Positions 16,512-24,314 are shown, numbered from the stretch's first letter. The stretch is 33,767 nt of DNA from Aeromonas allosaccharophila (GCF_000819685.1 NZ_CDBR01000074.1:1-33767); one strand, 5' to 3'. Program-made: numbers and translations. Notes: generated by a model not told the origin, from the letters alone.

Positions 16512-17038
16512 GGTCGGTTCCCGCTCTGCAGTGCCGCCCGGCCAGACTGGCAGATGCCCCCGCCTACCGCCGCTATGTCACCGAATGTGCCGAGGCGGGA
16601 CTGCCGCTCTATCAGGTGGCGCAATTTGATCCGGACGGCTGGCTACAGAGCCTGCTGGATCACGCCGAAGGGCGCAATCTACCCGACGGATACCTGCCTG
16701 CCACCACCTATTTTGCCCTCGATGGCGGGGAGATCATCGCCACCCTGCGTCTGCGTCACGGTGACAATGAGGCGACCCGCCAGTGGCTGGGTCATATCGG
16801 TTACGAGACCCGCCCCTCTCGCAGTGGTGAAGGGGCCGCGACCGTGCTGCTGCGCTGGGTACAACAGCAGGTGCTGGCGGCGCCGGTGCTGATCAGCTGC
16901 GGCGAAGATAATCTGGCCTCCCGCAAGGTCATTACGGCAGCCGGTGGCGTGTTTCTGGGGCGGCGCTTCCATCCGGGGGATCGCCGCTGGCTGGAGATGT
17001 ACCAGCTAGCCCCCCGGCCGCAGTCGATGCAGAAATAA
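16508..17038 (+). CDS. GNAT family N-acetyltransferase
   Basis: A 176-residue acetyl-CoA-dependent acyltransferase of the GNAT superfamily. N-terminal CRPARLADAPAYRRYV is the usual beta1-alpha1 segment. The strand YFALDGGEIIATLRLRHG leads into motif A with LGHIGYETRPSRSGEGAATVLLRWV, where RPSRSGEGAA is the acetyl-CoA pyrophosphate loop. The C-terminal part ISCGEDNLASRKVITAAGG is motif B-like. The substrate is not evident; the overall pattern resembles acetyltransferases of small metabolites such as the YjcF/RimJ-like groups. The start ATG at 16508 overlaps the stop of the GGDEF gene as ATGA, so the two are translationally coupled. A hairpin follows at once. Confidence 0.85.
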   Translation: MRSVPALQCRPARLADAPAYRRYVTECAEAGLPLYQVAQFDPDGWLQSLLDHAEGRNLPDGYLPATTYFALDGGEIIATLRLRHGDNEATRQWLGHIGYETRPSRSGEGAATVLLRWVQQQVLAAPVLISCGEDNLASRKVITAAGGVFLGRRFHPGDRRWLEMYQLAPRPQSMQK

Positions 17039-17040
17039 AA

Positions 17041-17061
17041 AGAGCGCCCCTAAGGCGCTCT
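17041..17061. terminator. Hairpin between the GNAT and RIO kinase genes
   Basis: AGAGCGCC (17041-17048) pairs with GGCGCTCT (17054-17061) over a 5-nt loop. A run of A just before it gives a T tract on the minus strand, so it is a good terminator for the RIO kinase gene and may also end the GGDEF-GNAT unit. Confidence 0.85.
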
Positions 17062-17082
17062 GGTGGTGAGAGTGGCAAACCC

Positions 17083-17943
17083 TCAGTAACTGTCTTCCTG
17101 CTCAGCCTTCATCCGCGCCTGACGAGCATATGCCTCCTCTTCGGCGCTCTCGATCTCGTGCAGCACGGAATCGAGATCGATGGCGGCACGGCTCTCTTCA
17201 AAGTGGCCGGTCAGCTCGCTCTCGGGGGTGAGCTTGCCATCTTCAAACAGCGCCCACATCTCCTGGGCATAACGGGTCTTGAGCAGCTCGGGCGCATACA
17301 TGCCGTAGTAGTTGCGCATGTTGTTGACGTCCCGCTCCAGCATCGCCTTGGCCTGGTTGTTGGCGGCGGCATCCACCACCTGGGGCAGGTCGATGATGAC
17401 GGGGCCCTGGCTGTCCACCAGCACGTTGAACTCCGAGAGATCGCCGTGAATAAGGCCGGCACAGAGCATGCGCACCACATAGCGGATCACCTTGTGGTGA
17501 TCGATGACCGCCTGCTCGGGAGTGAGTGCCACATCGTTGAGGCGCGGCGCAACGTTGCCATCCTCGTCGGTGATAAGTTCCATCAGCAGGACGCCATCGA
17601 GGCAGACATAGGGCTGCGGCACCCTCACACCGGCAGCAGCCAGCTTGAACAGAGCATCGACCTCGGTGTTCTGCCACACCTCTTCATGCTGCTTGCGGCC
17701 GTACTTGGAGCCTTTCTCCATGGCGCGGGCGCTGCGGCTGTTACGCACCTTGCGCCCCTCCTGATAGACCACGGCCTGCTTGAAGCTGCGCTTGGAGGCC
17801 TCTTTATAGACTTTGGCGCAGCGGATCTCGTCGCCGCAGCGCACTACATAGACGTCGGCCTCTTTGCCGCTCATCAACCGGCTGACGACCTCATCGACCA
17901 GGCCGTCATCAACCAGAGGTTGGATTCGATTTGGAATTTTCAT
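17083..17943 (-). CDS. RIO1-type serine protein kinase
   Basis: A 286-residue atypical protein kinase of the RIO family, a group best known from archaea and eukaryotes but also found in gammaproteobacteria. Kinase features are all visible: the ATP loop SGKEADVYVV (25-34), catalytic Lys44 in CAKVYK, the RIO-specific flexible loop with AMEKGSKYGRKQHEE (75-88), hinge LLMELI, catalytic loop HGDLSEFNVLV with Asp168 and Asn173, and metal-binding Asp185 in IIDLPQ. The catalytic residues are intact, so it should be active. The bacterial substrate is not evident. The N-terminus (MKIPNRIQPLVDDGLVDEV) serves as the short winged-helix-like lead. The gene is monocistronic between two hairpins. Confidence 0.9.
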   Translation of the reverse strand: MKIPNRIQPLVDDGLVDEVVSRLMSGKEADVYVVRCGDEIRCAKVYKEASKRSFKQAVVYQEGRKVRNSRSARAMEKGSKYGRKQHEEVWQNTEVDALFKLAAAGVRVPQPYVCLDGVLLMELITDEDGNVAPRLNDVALTPEQAVIDHHKVIRYVVRMLCAGLIHGDLSEFNVLVDSQGPVIIDLPQVVDAAANNQAKAMLERDVNNMRNYYGMYAPELLKTRYAQEMWALFEDGKLTPESELTGHFEESRAAIDLDSVLHEIESAEEEAYARQARMKAEQEDSY

Positions 17944-18107
17944 GGCCGCCCTTTTACCCTATTTCCGCTCTCGAAGATAGCTCCGCGCACGCTCACCTGC
18001 CTCTCCCTTTCATAAGACACCCTTTTATCCCCTGTTTGCGCTGTTTTTGTCCAGCTGAGCGCCTGAAAAAACGGCACGGCCGCTTACCTTAACCCGCCGC
18101 TGAAGCA

Positions 18108-18132
18108 ACAAAAATGGCCCGCAAGCGGGCCA
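18108..18132 (-). terminator. Intrinsic terminator of the first lpxM-like gene
   Basis: TGGCCCGC (18115-18122) and GCGGGCCA (18125-18132) form an 8-bp stem with a 2-nt centre. The upstream A run gives a T tract on the minus strand, five bases after the gene's stop codon. Confidence 0.88.
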
Positions 18133-18136
18133 ACTT

Positions 18137-19123
18137 TCAAGGCTCTGGCGGCAAGCCCTGACGAATGCGCCGGATCCCCGCTTCATAGAGGCCGTCATCC
18201 CCCACCGGATGCTCCAGGGTTTCGAAAATCTTGAGAAACCACATGTACTGCTCGGGATGGCGGGCCACCTGCATCTCCACCACCCGGTTCATGGCATTGA
18301 CATCCGCCAGCAGATCCGGGGTGGGATAGGGATCGAATGGCGGCTCGATCTCCAGCAGATAGCGCCCCTCATCCTCGTCATAGCTGGCGAAGATAGGCAC
18401 CGCTCTGGCCCCGGTCAGCTTCACCAGCTTGGGCAGCGCCGGCAGGGTCGCCTTGGGATGGCCGAAGAAGGGAACAAACACACTCGCCTCGCGGCCATGA
18501 TCCTGATCCGGCAAATAGAAGAAGCTGGCACCGGCGCGGATCGTCTTGACCGCCGGCTTGATGCCGACACTGCGCTCATACACCTTGCCCGCCTTGGCCC
18601 GCTCGCGGTTGATGTACCAGTCAAACACCTGATCTTTCGGGCTTTTCATCATGGTACACATGTTGATACCCATCATGGAAAAGTAGCGACCGATCATATC
18701 GACCGCCCAGGTGTGCGGCACCACCAGGATCAGTGGCCGACCCGCGTCCTGCTCCACCTGCACATGCTCCCAGCCGGTGACCTTGATACGGCGGGTCAGC
18801 CGCGCCTTGCTGCGCCAACTGAGCTCGCCAAAGCCCATAAAGGTCTTGAGCCCGACCCGGATCGATTTGAGCAGCAGCGCCTGGCGCCCGGCGGCATCCA
18901 GTTCGGGAAAGCAGATCTTGAGGTTGGTATCGGCAATATAGGCCTGCTTTTTCGAGAATCGCAGCAGGGTTGGTGAGACCAGATCGGCAAAACGGTCCCG
19001 CAGCCTCGCCGGGGTAAATGCCAGCAGGGAGAGCAGCCCCAACGCGCACCAGCTCCCCCACCATTTTGGATGGAGCAGGCGACTATGAAATGAGGTATCA
19101 AATACCGGATCTAACGGGGACAT
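18137..19123 (-). CDS. LpxM-type lipid A secondary acyltransferase, copy 1
   Basis: Inner-membrane lysophospholipid acyltransferase of the LpxL/LpxM (HtrB/MsbB) family that adds a secondary acyl chain to lipid A. It has 328 residues, one N-terminal membrane anchor (WGSWCALGLLSLLAF, 22-36), and the catalytic motif HTWAVD at 137-142 (HX4D). The segment FYLPDQDHG and the later KATLPALPKL are LpxM-type; LpxL enzymes have PDHDYG there. I chose the ATG at 19123 over 19132 because the neighbouring paralogue starts with the same residues (MSP) and because the upstream promoter element then has nearly the same spacing in both genes (32 and 31 bases). Chain specificity is not predictable here. Confidence 0.92.
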   Translation of the reverse strand: MSPLDPVFDTSFHSRLLHPKWWGSWCALGLLSLLAFTPARLRDRFADLVSPTLLRFSKKQAYIADTNLKICFPELDAAGRQALLLKSIRVGLKTFMGFGELSWRSKARLTRRIKVTGWEHVQVEQDAGRPLILVVPHTWAVDMIGRYFSMMGINMCTMMKSPKDQVFDWYINRERAKAGKVYERSVGIKPAVKTIRAGASFFYLPDQDHGREASVFVPFFGHPKATLPALPKLVKLTGARAVPIFASYDEDEGRYLLEIEPPFDPYPTPDLLADVNAMNRVVEMQVARHPEQYMWFLKIFETLEHPVGDDGLYEAGIRRIRQGLPPEP

Positions 19124-19155
19124 GGCGGCCATCAAGTCATCAAAAACAAACAGTT

Positions 19156-19173
19156 ATTGTAGTTATCCTGACA
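19156..19173 (-). promoter_or_regulatory. Conserved promoter element of lpxM copy 1
   Basis: On the minus strand TGTCAGGATAACTACAAT differs at one of 18 positions from the element before copy 2. It ends in TACAAT, a good -10 hexamer, 32 bases before the start codon. No good -35 hexamer is seen at 16-18 bases, so an activator may be needed. Confidence 0.6.
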
Positions 19174-19236
19174 TTTTTTTCTACCCTCAAGGGGCTGGCC
19201 ACCAGCCTGCAAGGCACTGATCAGACGAGTCATCAT

Positions 19237-19262
19237 AAAAAATGGCCCACATGGGGCCATTT
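19237..19262 (-). terminator. Intrinsic terminator of the second lpxM-like gene
   Basis: AAATGGCCC (19240-19248) pairs with GGGCCATTT (19254-19262) over a 5-nt loop. On the minus strand the stem is followed by a T tract. It separates the two lpxM-like genes into two transcription units. Confidence 0.9.
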
Positions 19263-19282
19263 CAATGCATACAAATTCAGGA

Positions 19283-20272
19283 TCAGCCGTGAGGCGACAA
19301 TCCCTTGCGGATCCGGCGGATACCCTCTTCGTAGCGGCCATCCGGCCCCTCCTGATCTTCACGGGTATCAAAAATTTTAAGGAACCACATGTACTGACCG
19401 GGATGACGGGTCAGCTGCTGCTGCACCATATCGTTCATCCGGCAGGTGTCGGCCATGACATCATCGGTGGGATAGTTGTCGAACGGCGCGTCAATCTCCA
19501 GCCTGTAGCAGTGGTTCGCTTCATCGTAACAAGCGAGCAACGGCACCGCCTTGACGCCACTGACCTGCACCAGACGGGGCAAGGCAGGCAGGGTCGCCTT
19601 GGGGTGGCCAAAGAAGGGGGCGAAGATGCTCTTCTCGCGGCCGTGATCCTGATCCGGCAGATAGAAGAAGCTGCGACCGCTCTTGATGGTTCTGATCACC
19701 GCCTTGATCCCGGCGCTGCGCTCATAGACGCGGCAGCCGTTCTTGGCCCGTGCCCGGTTGAGGTGCCAATCAAACACCGGATTGCGCGCCCGTTTCATCA
19801 TGGTGCACATAGGCACCCCGCGCTGGGTGAAGCAGTAACCGGCGGCATCCACCGGCCAGGTGTGGGGCACCACCAGGATCACCGGCCGACCGGCTGCCCG
19901 CTCCGCCTCGATATGTTCCCAGCCACTCACCTGCATCCGGCTCATCAGATAACGCTGGCTGCGCATGGTGAACTCGCCGAATCCCAGCAGACTCTTGAGG
20001 CCGACCCGGATCGAGGTCAGCGCAATGGCATCGCGCACTTCCGGGCTCTTGTCCGGGAAGCAGATCTCCAGATTGGTTCTGGCGATATAGAGCTGCTTTT
20101 TGGACACACGCAACACCAGCGGCGCCAAAGCATCAGCCAAACGATCGCGCAATCGCACCGGCACAAAAGCCAGCAGCATCAGCAGGCCAAGGGCCAGCCA
20201 GCTGAACCAGTAACGGGGATGCAGAAAACGGGTTTCAAAGGAGGAGTTAAATACGGGATCTTGGGGAGACAT
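19283..20272 (-). CDS. LpxM-type lipid A secondary acyltransferase, copy 2
   Basis: Paralogue of the preceding gene, 329 residues against 328, aligned end to end without large gaps and sharing most motif blocks. It has the anchor WFSWLALGLLMLLAF (22-36), the catalytic motif HTWPVD, the PDQDHG segment and KATLPALPRL. Both copies thus look like the myristoyl-transferring LpxM type, not one LpxL and one LpxM. Differences cluster between about residues 135 and 185 (PVDAAGYCFTQRGVPMC against AVDMIGRYFSMMGINMC), next to the active site, and could mean different acyl-chain or acceptor choice. Each copy has its own promoter element and terminator. Confidence 0.92.
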   Translation of the reverse strand: MSPQDPVFNSSFETRFLHPRYWFSWLALGLLMLLAFVPVRLRDRLADALAPLVLRVSKKQLYIARTNLEICFPDKSPEVRDAIALTSIRVGLKSLLGFGEFTMRSQRYLMSRMQVSGWEHIEAERAAGRPVILVVPHTWPVDAAGYCFTQRGVPMCTMMKRARNPVFDWHLNRARAKNGCRVYERSAGIKAVIRTIKSGRSFFYLPDQDHGREKSIFAPFFGHPKATLPALPRLVQVSGVKAVPLLACYDEANHCYRLEIDAPFDNYPTDDVMADTCRMNDMVQQQLTRHPGQYMWFLKIFDTREDQEGPDGRYEEGIRRIRKGLSPHG

Positions 20273-20303
20273 GATTCGGGGTCAAGCAAAAAAGTTGTGG
20301 TGC

Positions 20304-20321
20304 ATTGTAGTCATCCTGACA
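20304..20321 (-). promoter_or_regulatory. Conserved promoter element of lpxM copy 2
   Basis: On the minus strand TGTCAGGATGACTACAAT, 17 of 18 identical to the copy 1 element, again ending in a -10-like TACAAT and lying 31 bases before the start. The sequences on either side are not conserved. Confidence 0.6.
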
Positions 20322-20379
20322 GGTAATACCAGTTAATTTCATGGCCAGCAACCCGACACGAGCGCGAGCTCAAAAAACC

Positions 20380-20408
20380 ACAAAAAAATGCCCCGCACTG
20401 CGGGGCAT
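20380..20408 (-). terminator. Intrinsic terminator of the TDT transporter gene
   Basis: ATGCCCCGC (20388-20396) and GCGGGGCAT (20400-20408) form a 9-bp stem with a 3-nt loop; seven A residues in front give a minus-strand T tract. It lies about 120 bases after the transporter's stop codon. Confidence 0.88.
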
Positions 20409-20527
20409 CTTGCTTATTACACAACCAGAGTGGTGGCTCTTTGTCCATCCATCGTATGACTGGTCGTTTATCCCGTCGCTCTCTGAGCGCACTGCTTGAC
20501 CATGTTCCGATGTCACATCGTCAAGAT

Positions 20528-21520
20528 TTAACGGTGAGCACCCTGGCGGGCCATGCCGTTGTTCATTGCGGTATCACGCTGCGGCAGAAAGAACATCAGG
20601 TAACGCAGTGCCACATAGCCGACGATCACGGTGGCAACCCCCAGCTCGAAGTGGGCCAACAGTCTGATCTGCTCGACGTAGTGATTCCCTTGCGCAAACC
20701 CGTCCACCAGATGGGCCACTTTGAACAGGGCAGTGGCACCGATCACCAGCGGGAAGGTGAAGGCGGCATAACCCGGCGAGAAGGGCAGACGCAGCAGTTT
20801 GATGAAGGCCAGATAGATGATGCCGGTCATCAGGATGGCGATCCCCAGCAGCACGGCCACCAGCAGCAAGGAGGGATCTTGGCTGACGGTCAGGTAACCG
20901 GCCAGAGAGAGGCTGGCAGGGGCCGCCAGAATGGCGATGGTCGGTTTGGCGGCATCCGGCACTTCATGGCTGAAGATCAGGCGATAGAGCATCAGCGGCA
21001 ACATCAGGCCGTAGCAGATGATCCCGAACCAGAGCAGGCCGTTGGCCAGCGGGGCAAACTGACCGCCCGGGAAGGCGACGTCAGCCACGATGATCCCCAC
21101 CGGCGGCACAAACCAGCTCGGCACCATGTGGTGGATTTCAAACTCTTTGGCGCGATGCCAGATAAAGGTGGCAAGGAACAGCAGGTGAACCGCCACGGCA
21201 AACAGCCAGAGGGCCTCGCCCGCTTGCGGCGCAATCATCCCCAGCGCTTTCGAGACCACCATGGTACCCATGGCATAGGTCGGTACCACGCTGCCCACCA
21301 CGGGGTGAGCGAGATCCTGCAACAGCAGGCGGGGATGAAGCAGAAACTTGAAGGTCAGGATCACCAGCAGCACGGCGGCAACGGCGGCGCCCAGCAGCTG
21401 CATCCGGCCATCGAAGTGACCGGCATTCTCCCAACACCAACCAAGGCTGGCGATGCCGAGCGCCAGACCCGCCATGGGGGTTGGGGCGGCAGCCAGTGAT
21501 TTACGGGTTCTTGCGATCAT
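20528..21520 (-). CDS. TDT-family (TehA/SLAC1-like) membrane transporter
   Basis: A 330-residue inner-membrane protein with about ten hydrophobic helices, as usual for the tellurite-resistance/dicarboxylate transporter family. The family start pattern TPMAGLALGIASLGWCWE and the segments HPVVGSVVPTYAMGTM and VPSWFVPPVGIIVAD are visible. Members transport small anions such as sulfite, malate, nitrate or chloride, and tellurite resistance is only a side effect of some. The substrate here is unknown. The ATG at 21520 is preceded by AAAGGTG at suitable spacing. It is divergently arranged with a LysR-type regulator 102 bases away, which is the likely controller. Confidence 0.85.
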   Translation of the reverse strand: MIARTRKSLAAAPTPMAGLALGIASLGWCWENAGHFDGRMQLLGAAVAAVLLVILTFKFLLHPRLLLQDLAHPVVGSVVPTYAMGTMVVSKALGMIAPQAGEALWLFAVAVHLLFLATFIWHRAKEFEIHHMVPSWFVPPVGIIVADVAFPGGQFAPLANGLLWFGIICYGLMLPLMLYRLIFSHEVPDAAKPTIAILAAPASLSLAGYLTVSQDPSLLLVAVLLGIAILMTGIIYLAFIKLLRLPFSPGYAAFTFPLVIGATALFKVAHLVDGFAQGNHYVEQIRLLAHFELGVATVIVGYVALRYLMFFLPQRDTAMNNGMARQGAHR

Positions 21521-21567
21521 GATGACACCTTTCTATTGATGACTATGGCGATAGGATAATGGCCCCT

Positions 21568-21581
21568 TATCGTTTACGATA
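21568..21581. promoter_or_regulatory. Inverted repeat, probable LysR operator
   Basis: TATCGTTTACGATA is a perfect 6-2-6 palindrome in the intergenic region between the divergent transporter and LysR genes, 42 bases before the LysR start. It lies in AT-rich sequence and fits the dyad type bound by LysR regulators at their own promoters. Confidence 0.5.
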
Positions 21582-21622
21582 TCTAAATGAATTAAATCAA
21601 TCGTTCAGGAAAACCAAACAGC

Positions 21623-22528
21623 ATGAAACTGACCCTGCAGCAGTTGAAAGTGTTCGCCACCATTGCCCGCTACGGAAACCTTGGCCTTGCCGCCAACGAG
21701 CTCTGCCTGAGCAAGGGGGCCGTCTCCCAGTCGCTGCAGGAGCTGGAGCGCCAGCTCTCCACCCCGCTGTTTGACCGCATTCACCCCAGATTGCAGCTCA
21801 ACAACGAGGGGCGCCTGCTGCAACCGGCCGCCGAAGAGCTGCTGACCCGGATGCAGGATATCGAAAACCTGTTCAGCCCCGATGCCGAGCCGAGCGGTAA
21901 GCTGCGCCTGGGCGCCAGCCAGACCATCGGCAACTACCTGCTGCCGACCCTGCTCGCCAGCAGCAAACAGGAGCTGGGGCTGCCCCCCAAGGTGACCATC
22001 AACAACACCCACCTGCTCTGCCATGCGCTGGCCAACTTCGAGCTGGATATGGCGCTGATCGAAGGAGAGAACCACCACCCCGACCTGCTCGCCGAACCCT
22101 GGCTGCAGGACGAGATGCTGGTGGTGGCTCCCCCCGGTCACCCTCTTGCCGACGAGCCGGAGCTCTCCCTCTCCCGACTGGGCGGCGAGACCTGGGTACT
22201 GCGTGAAGCGCAATCGGGCAGCCGCGAGCAGTTTATCCAGCAGATCCAGCCCGAGCTGCCCCGCTGGCAGGCAGGGCTTGAACTCAATACTCTGGAAGCG
22301 GTGATGCTGGCGGTAGAAAAGGGGTTGGGGATCTCCTTTATCTCCCGGCTGGCGGTCTCCGATCGGCTCAAGGATGGCCGACTGGTGGCCCTGCCTCTCA
22401 CCCGCCGCTTCCCGCGCCAGCTCTCCCTCATCTGGCACAAGCAGAAGTACCACTCCGCCTCCCTGCGCCACTTTCTCCACTTCTGCCGGGCTCAGATGAA
22501 CGATACCGAGGTGATCAGCCCGGACTAA
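21623..22528 (+). CDS. LysR-family transcriptional regulator
   Basis: A 301-residue regulator with the N-terminal winged helix-turn-helix (MKLTLQQLKVFATIARYGNL, then AANELCLSKGAVSQSLQELE as the recognition part, residues 21-42). The effector domain spans about 90-295, with the usual strand starts GKLRLGASQTIG, MALIEG and EMLVVAPPGHPL. The overall pattern is closest in my memory to the YeiE/CysB-like branch, but that is not certain. It is divergent from the TDT transporter, and a 14-bp palindrome lies between, so it probably controls both genes. Its ribosome site (AGGA) is rather far from the ATG. A 26-bp palindromic terminator follows. Confidence 0.92.
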   Translation: MKLTLQQLKVFATIARYGNLGLAANELCLSKGAVSQSLQELERQLSTPLFDRIHPRLQLNNEGRLLQPAAEELLTRMQDIENLFSPDAEPSGKLRLGASQTIGNYLLPTLLASSKQELGLPPKVTINNTHLLCHALANFELDMALIEGENHHPDLLAEPWLQDEMLVVAPPGHPLADEPELSLSRLGGETWVLREAQSGSREQFIQQIQPELPRWQAGLELNTLEAVMLAVEKGLGISFISRLAVSDRLKDGRLVALPLTRRFPRQLSLIWHKQKYHSASLRHFLHFCRAQMNDTEVISPD

Positions 22529-22585
22529 CCCCCGGCCAGATCATCGCTAGCAAACCAGAGCGCCTATGGCGGAAAAGCAACATGC

Positions 22586-22611
22586 AGAGAGGGAGCCATG
22601 GCTCCCTCTCT
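22586..22611. terminator. Bidirectional hairpin between the LysR gene and nfo
   Basis: A perfect 26-bp palindrome built on AGAGAGGGAGCCA and its complement, followed by TTT on the plus side. It lies between two convergent genes and can terminate both. Its stem closely matches the one at 31282-31315. Confidence 0.85.
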
Positions 22612-22630
22612 TTGATCCGCTCGCTGACTA

Positions 22631-23473
22631 TCACTTTGCCAGACTGCGCAACCAGCTGATCTCCTCGCCCCAGATGGACTCGTCGATGGTCTCGAGGATC
22701 AGCGGAATGCGATCGAAACGATCATCATTCATGATGTGGTGGAACACAGCCTCCCCCAGATTGCCCTCCCGCAAGCTGTGGTGACGATCGACCCGGCTGC
22801 CGAAGGTGCACTTGGCGCCGTTGATATGCATCCCCTTGAGATAGTGAAAACCCACCGTGCGGTCGAACTCGGCAAAGACGGCGGCGCAGCTCTCGGCGGT
22901 GCGCAGATCGTAGCCGGCGGCAAAGGCGTGACAGGTATCGAAACAGATCCCGACCCGGCTCTTGTCCTCCACCCCCTCGATGATGGTGGCGAGCTGCTCG
23001 AACGACCAGCCGAGGTTGGTCCCCTGCCCGGCGGTATTCTCGATCACCGCCGTCACCCCCTCACTGCGCTCCAGCGCCCAGTTGATCGACTCGCTCACCA
23101 GCTTGAGGCTGGCCGCCTCGGGGATCTGCTTGAGATGGCTGCCAGGGTGGAAGTTGAGATAGCAAAGCCCCAACTGCTCGCAACGCTTCATCTCGTCGAG
23201 AAAGGCATCACGGGATTTGGCCAGACCATCGGGATCGGGATGGCCAAGATTGATGAGATAACTGTCGTGGGGCAGGATCTGCTGTGGCAGAAAACCGGCC
23301 TTGTCACAGGCCGCCTTGAAGGCGCGGATGGTGGCCTCCGCCAAGGGGGCAGCCTGCCACTGACGCTGATTCTTGGTAAAGAGGGCAAACGCGTTGGCCC
23401 CGATGGCCTGGGCGCGGGCGATGGTATTCTCCACCCCGCCGGCCGCACTGACGTGGGCTCCGATATATTTCAT
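22631..23473 (-). CDS. nfo: Endonuclease IV (deoxyribonuclease IV)
   Basis: Zinc-dependent AP endonuclease of base excision repair that cleaves 5' of abasic sites and removes 3' blocking groups. Length is 280 residues (E. coli Nfo 285). The TIM-barrel starts with [18 protein letters not shown]. Metal-site motifs are in order: [51 protein letters not shown] and LILETID. Small departures from the E. coli motif (INGAK for LNDAK, SLREGN for SLGEGN) leave the ligands intact. GAGGAG lies five bases before the ATG at 23473. No LexA box or SoxS-like site was recognised upstream. Confidence 0.96.
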   Translation of the reverse strand: MKYIGAHVSAAGGVENTIARAQAIGANAFALFTKNQRQWQAAPLAEATIRAFKAACDKAGFLPQQILPHDSYLINLGHPDPDGLAKSRDAFLDEMKRCEQLGLCYLNFHPGSHLKQIPEAASLKLVSESINWALERSEGVTAVIENTAGQGTNLGWSFEQLATIIEGVEDKSRVGICFDTCHAFAAGYDLRTAESCAAVFAEFDRTVGFHYLKGMHINGAKCTFGSRVDRHHSLREGNLGEAVFHHIMNDDRFDRIPLILETIDESIWGEEISWLRSLAK

Positions 23474-23627
23474 ACAATCTCCTCAATACGGCAAGCCGCC
23501 ATTATGCCGATCTCGCCCAATCCCGCCAAACCGGAATAGTCGATAAGCCTGATCGTTTTTGGGGGCTAAAAAGGATTCGTTCAGGTTCGAGCTGTATGAT
23601 ATTCACTCCATGACCGAGGAGCTTGCG

Positions 23628-23906
23628 ATGAACCTGCCGATGATTGACAACACCAAAGAACCCTTGCTGAAATTTGCCTCCATGCCCCCCCATCGCCAAT
23701 GGGCGACGGCGTCAGCGGCAGGGATTGCCCAATTCCTCGAAAATCAGGGCAAAACTGTGCATGCGCCCCGTTTCAAGGCCGAGCCGGACACCCGCCTGGC
23801 GGACGAGATCCGGGGGGATGATTTGCTGCCCTATCTCGCCAATGCCGTGACGCACTACTTCAGCACCCCGATGTCAATTGAAGAGCTGTTTCTGCACGCC
23901 AAATAA
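23628..23906 (+). CDS. Small hypothetical protein
   Basis: A 92-residue soluble protein that I do not recognise. The ATG at 23628 is favoured by GAGGAG six bases upstream; the frame is open to 23559 and a second ATG lies at 23610. A possible extended -10 (TGTATGAT) is seen near 23593-23600. The sequence is mixed, with a helical C-terminal half (DDLLPYLANAVTHYFSTPMS) and no cysteines, membrane segments or signal peptide. It is alone between divergent nfo and a long hairpin region, so its context gives no hint of function. Confidence 0.65.
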   Translation: MNLPMIDNTKEPLLKFASMPPHRQWATASAAGIAQFLENQGKTVHAPRFKAEPDTRLADEIRGDDLLPYLANAVTHYFSTPMSIEELFLHAK

Positions 23907-24032
23907 GCGAAAGCCACCCCTTTTACAACGCATCTGGCTGTTGCCCGGCCAGACCCCATACCGATGAGATCACCGAGCACACCTTTGCTCATCTCGATGT
24001 ACGGTTGCCTCCCTCCTGCGCAGTGGTAGTCC

Positions 24033-24059
24033 GCGGGATGCCTGGATCAGGCATCCCGC
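24033..24059. terminator. Strong hairpin downstream of the small hypothetical gene
   Basis: GCGGGATGCCTG and CAGGCATCCCGC form a perfect 12-bp stem with a 3-nt loop, midway between two convergent genes (ending at 23906 and 24090). There is no T tract on either strand, so termination is only inferred from position. Confidence 0.5.
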
Positions 24060-24089
24060 AGCCTCGTCCACCATCCCCACCCCAAGGCG

Positions 24090-24314
24090 TTATGTGCGAC
24101 CGTGATGGCGCAGCCACACACCCTTGACTGCCCCGGCCAGCAGCAACAAGATCGCCACACCAAGCAACAACAAACCGATGGGGATCAAGCCGAAGGGTTC
24201 ATGCAAGGTGCCATCTTCATCGACGGTAGAACCAATCAGTTCAAAAGCCACCAGACAGCACACGCCCATGGCCGCCAACACGGCGCCGGTACGCATCATG
24301 ATTGTCATGATCAT
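24090..24314 (-). CDS. DUF3955 family small membrane protein
   Basis: A 74-residue inner-membrane protein with two hydrophobic helices (about residues 7-25 and 40-62) joined by the family signature GSTVDEDGTLHEPFGLIPIG. DUF3955 proteins are of unknown function. The open frame runs far upstream to 24587, but AAGGAG six bases before the ATG at 24314 and the family's length identify the real start. It lies downstream of the ybaB terminator and is a separate unit. In many relatives recR occupies the position after ybaB. Confidence 0.8.
   Translation of the reverse strand: MIMTIMMRTGAVLAAMGVCCLVAFELIGSTVDEDGTLHEPFGLIPIGLLLLGVAILLLLAGAVKGVWLRHHGRT

Noticed and set aside
18137..20272. Interpretation of the two acyltransferases as one LpxL and one LpxM
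   Set aside because: Both carry PDQDHG and the same KATLPALP segment; neither has the LpxL-type PDHDYG.
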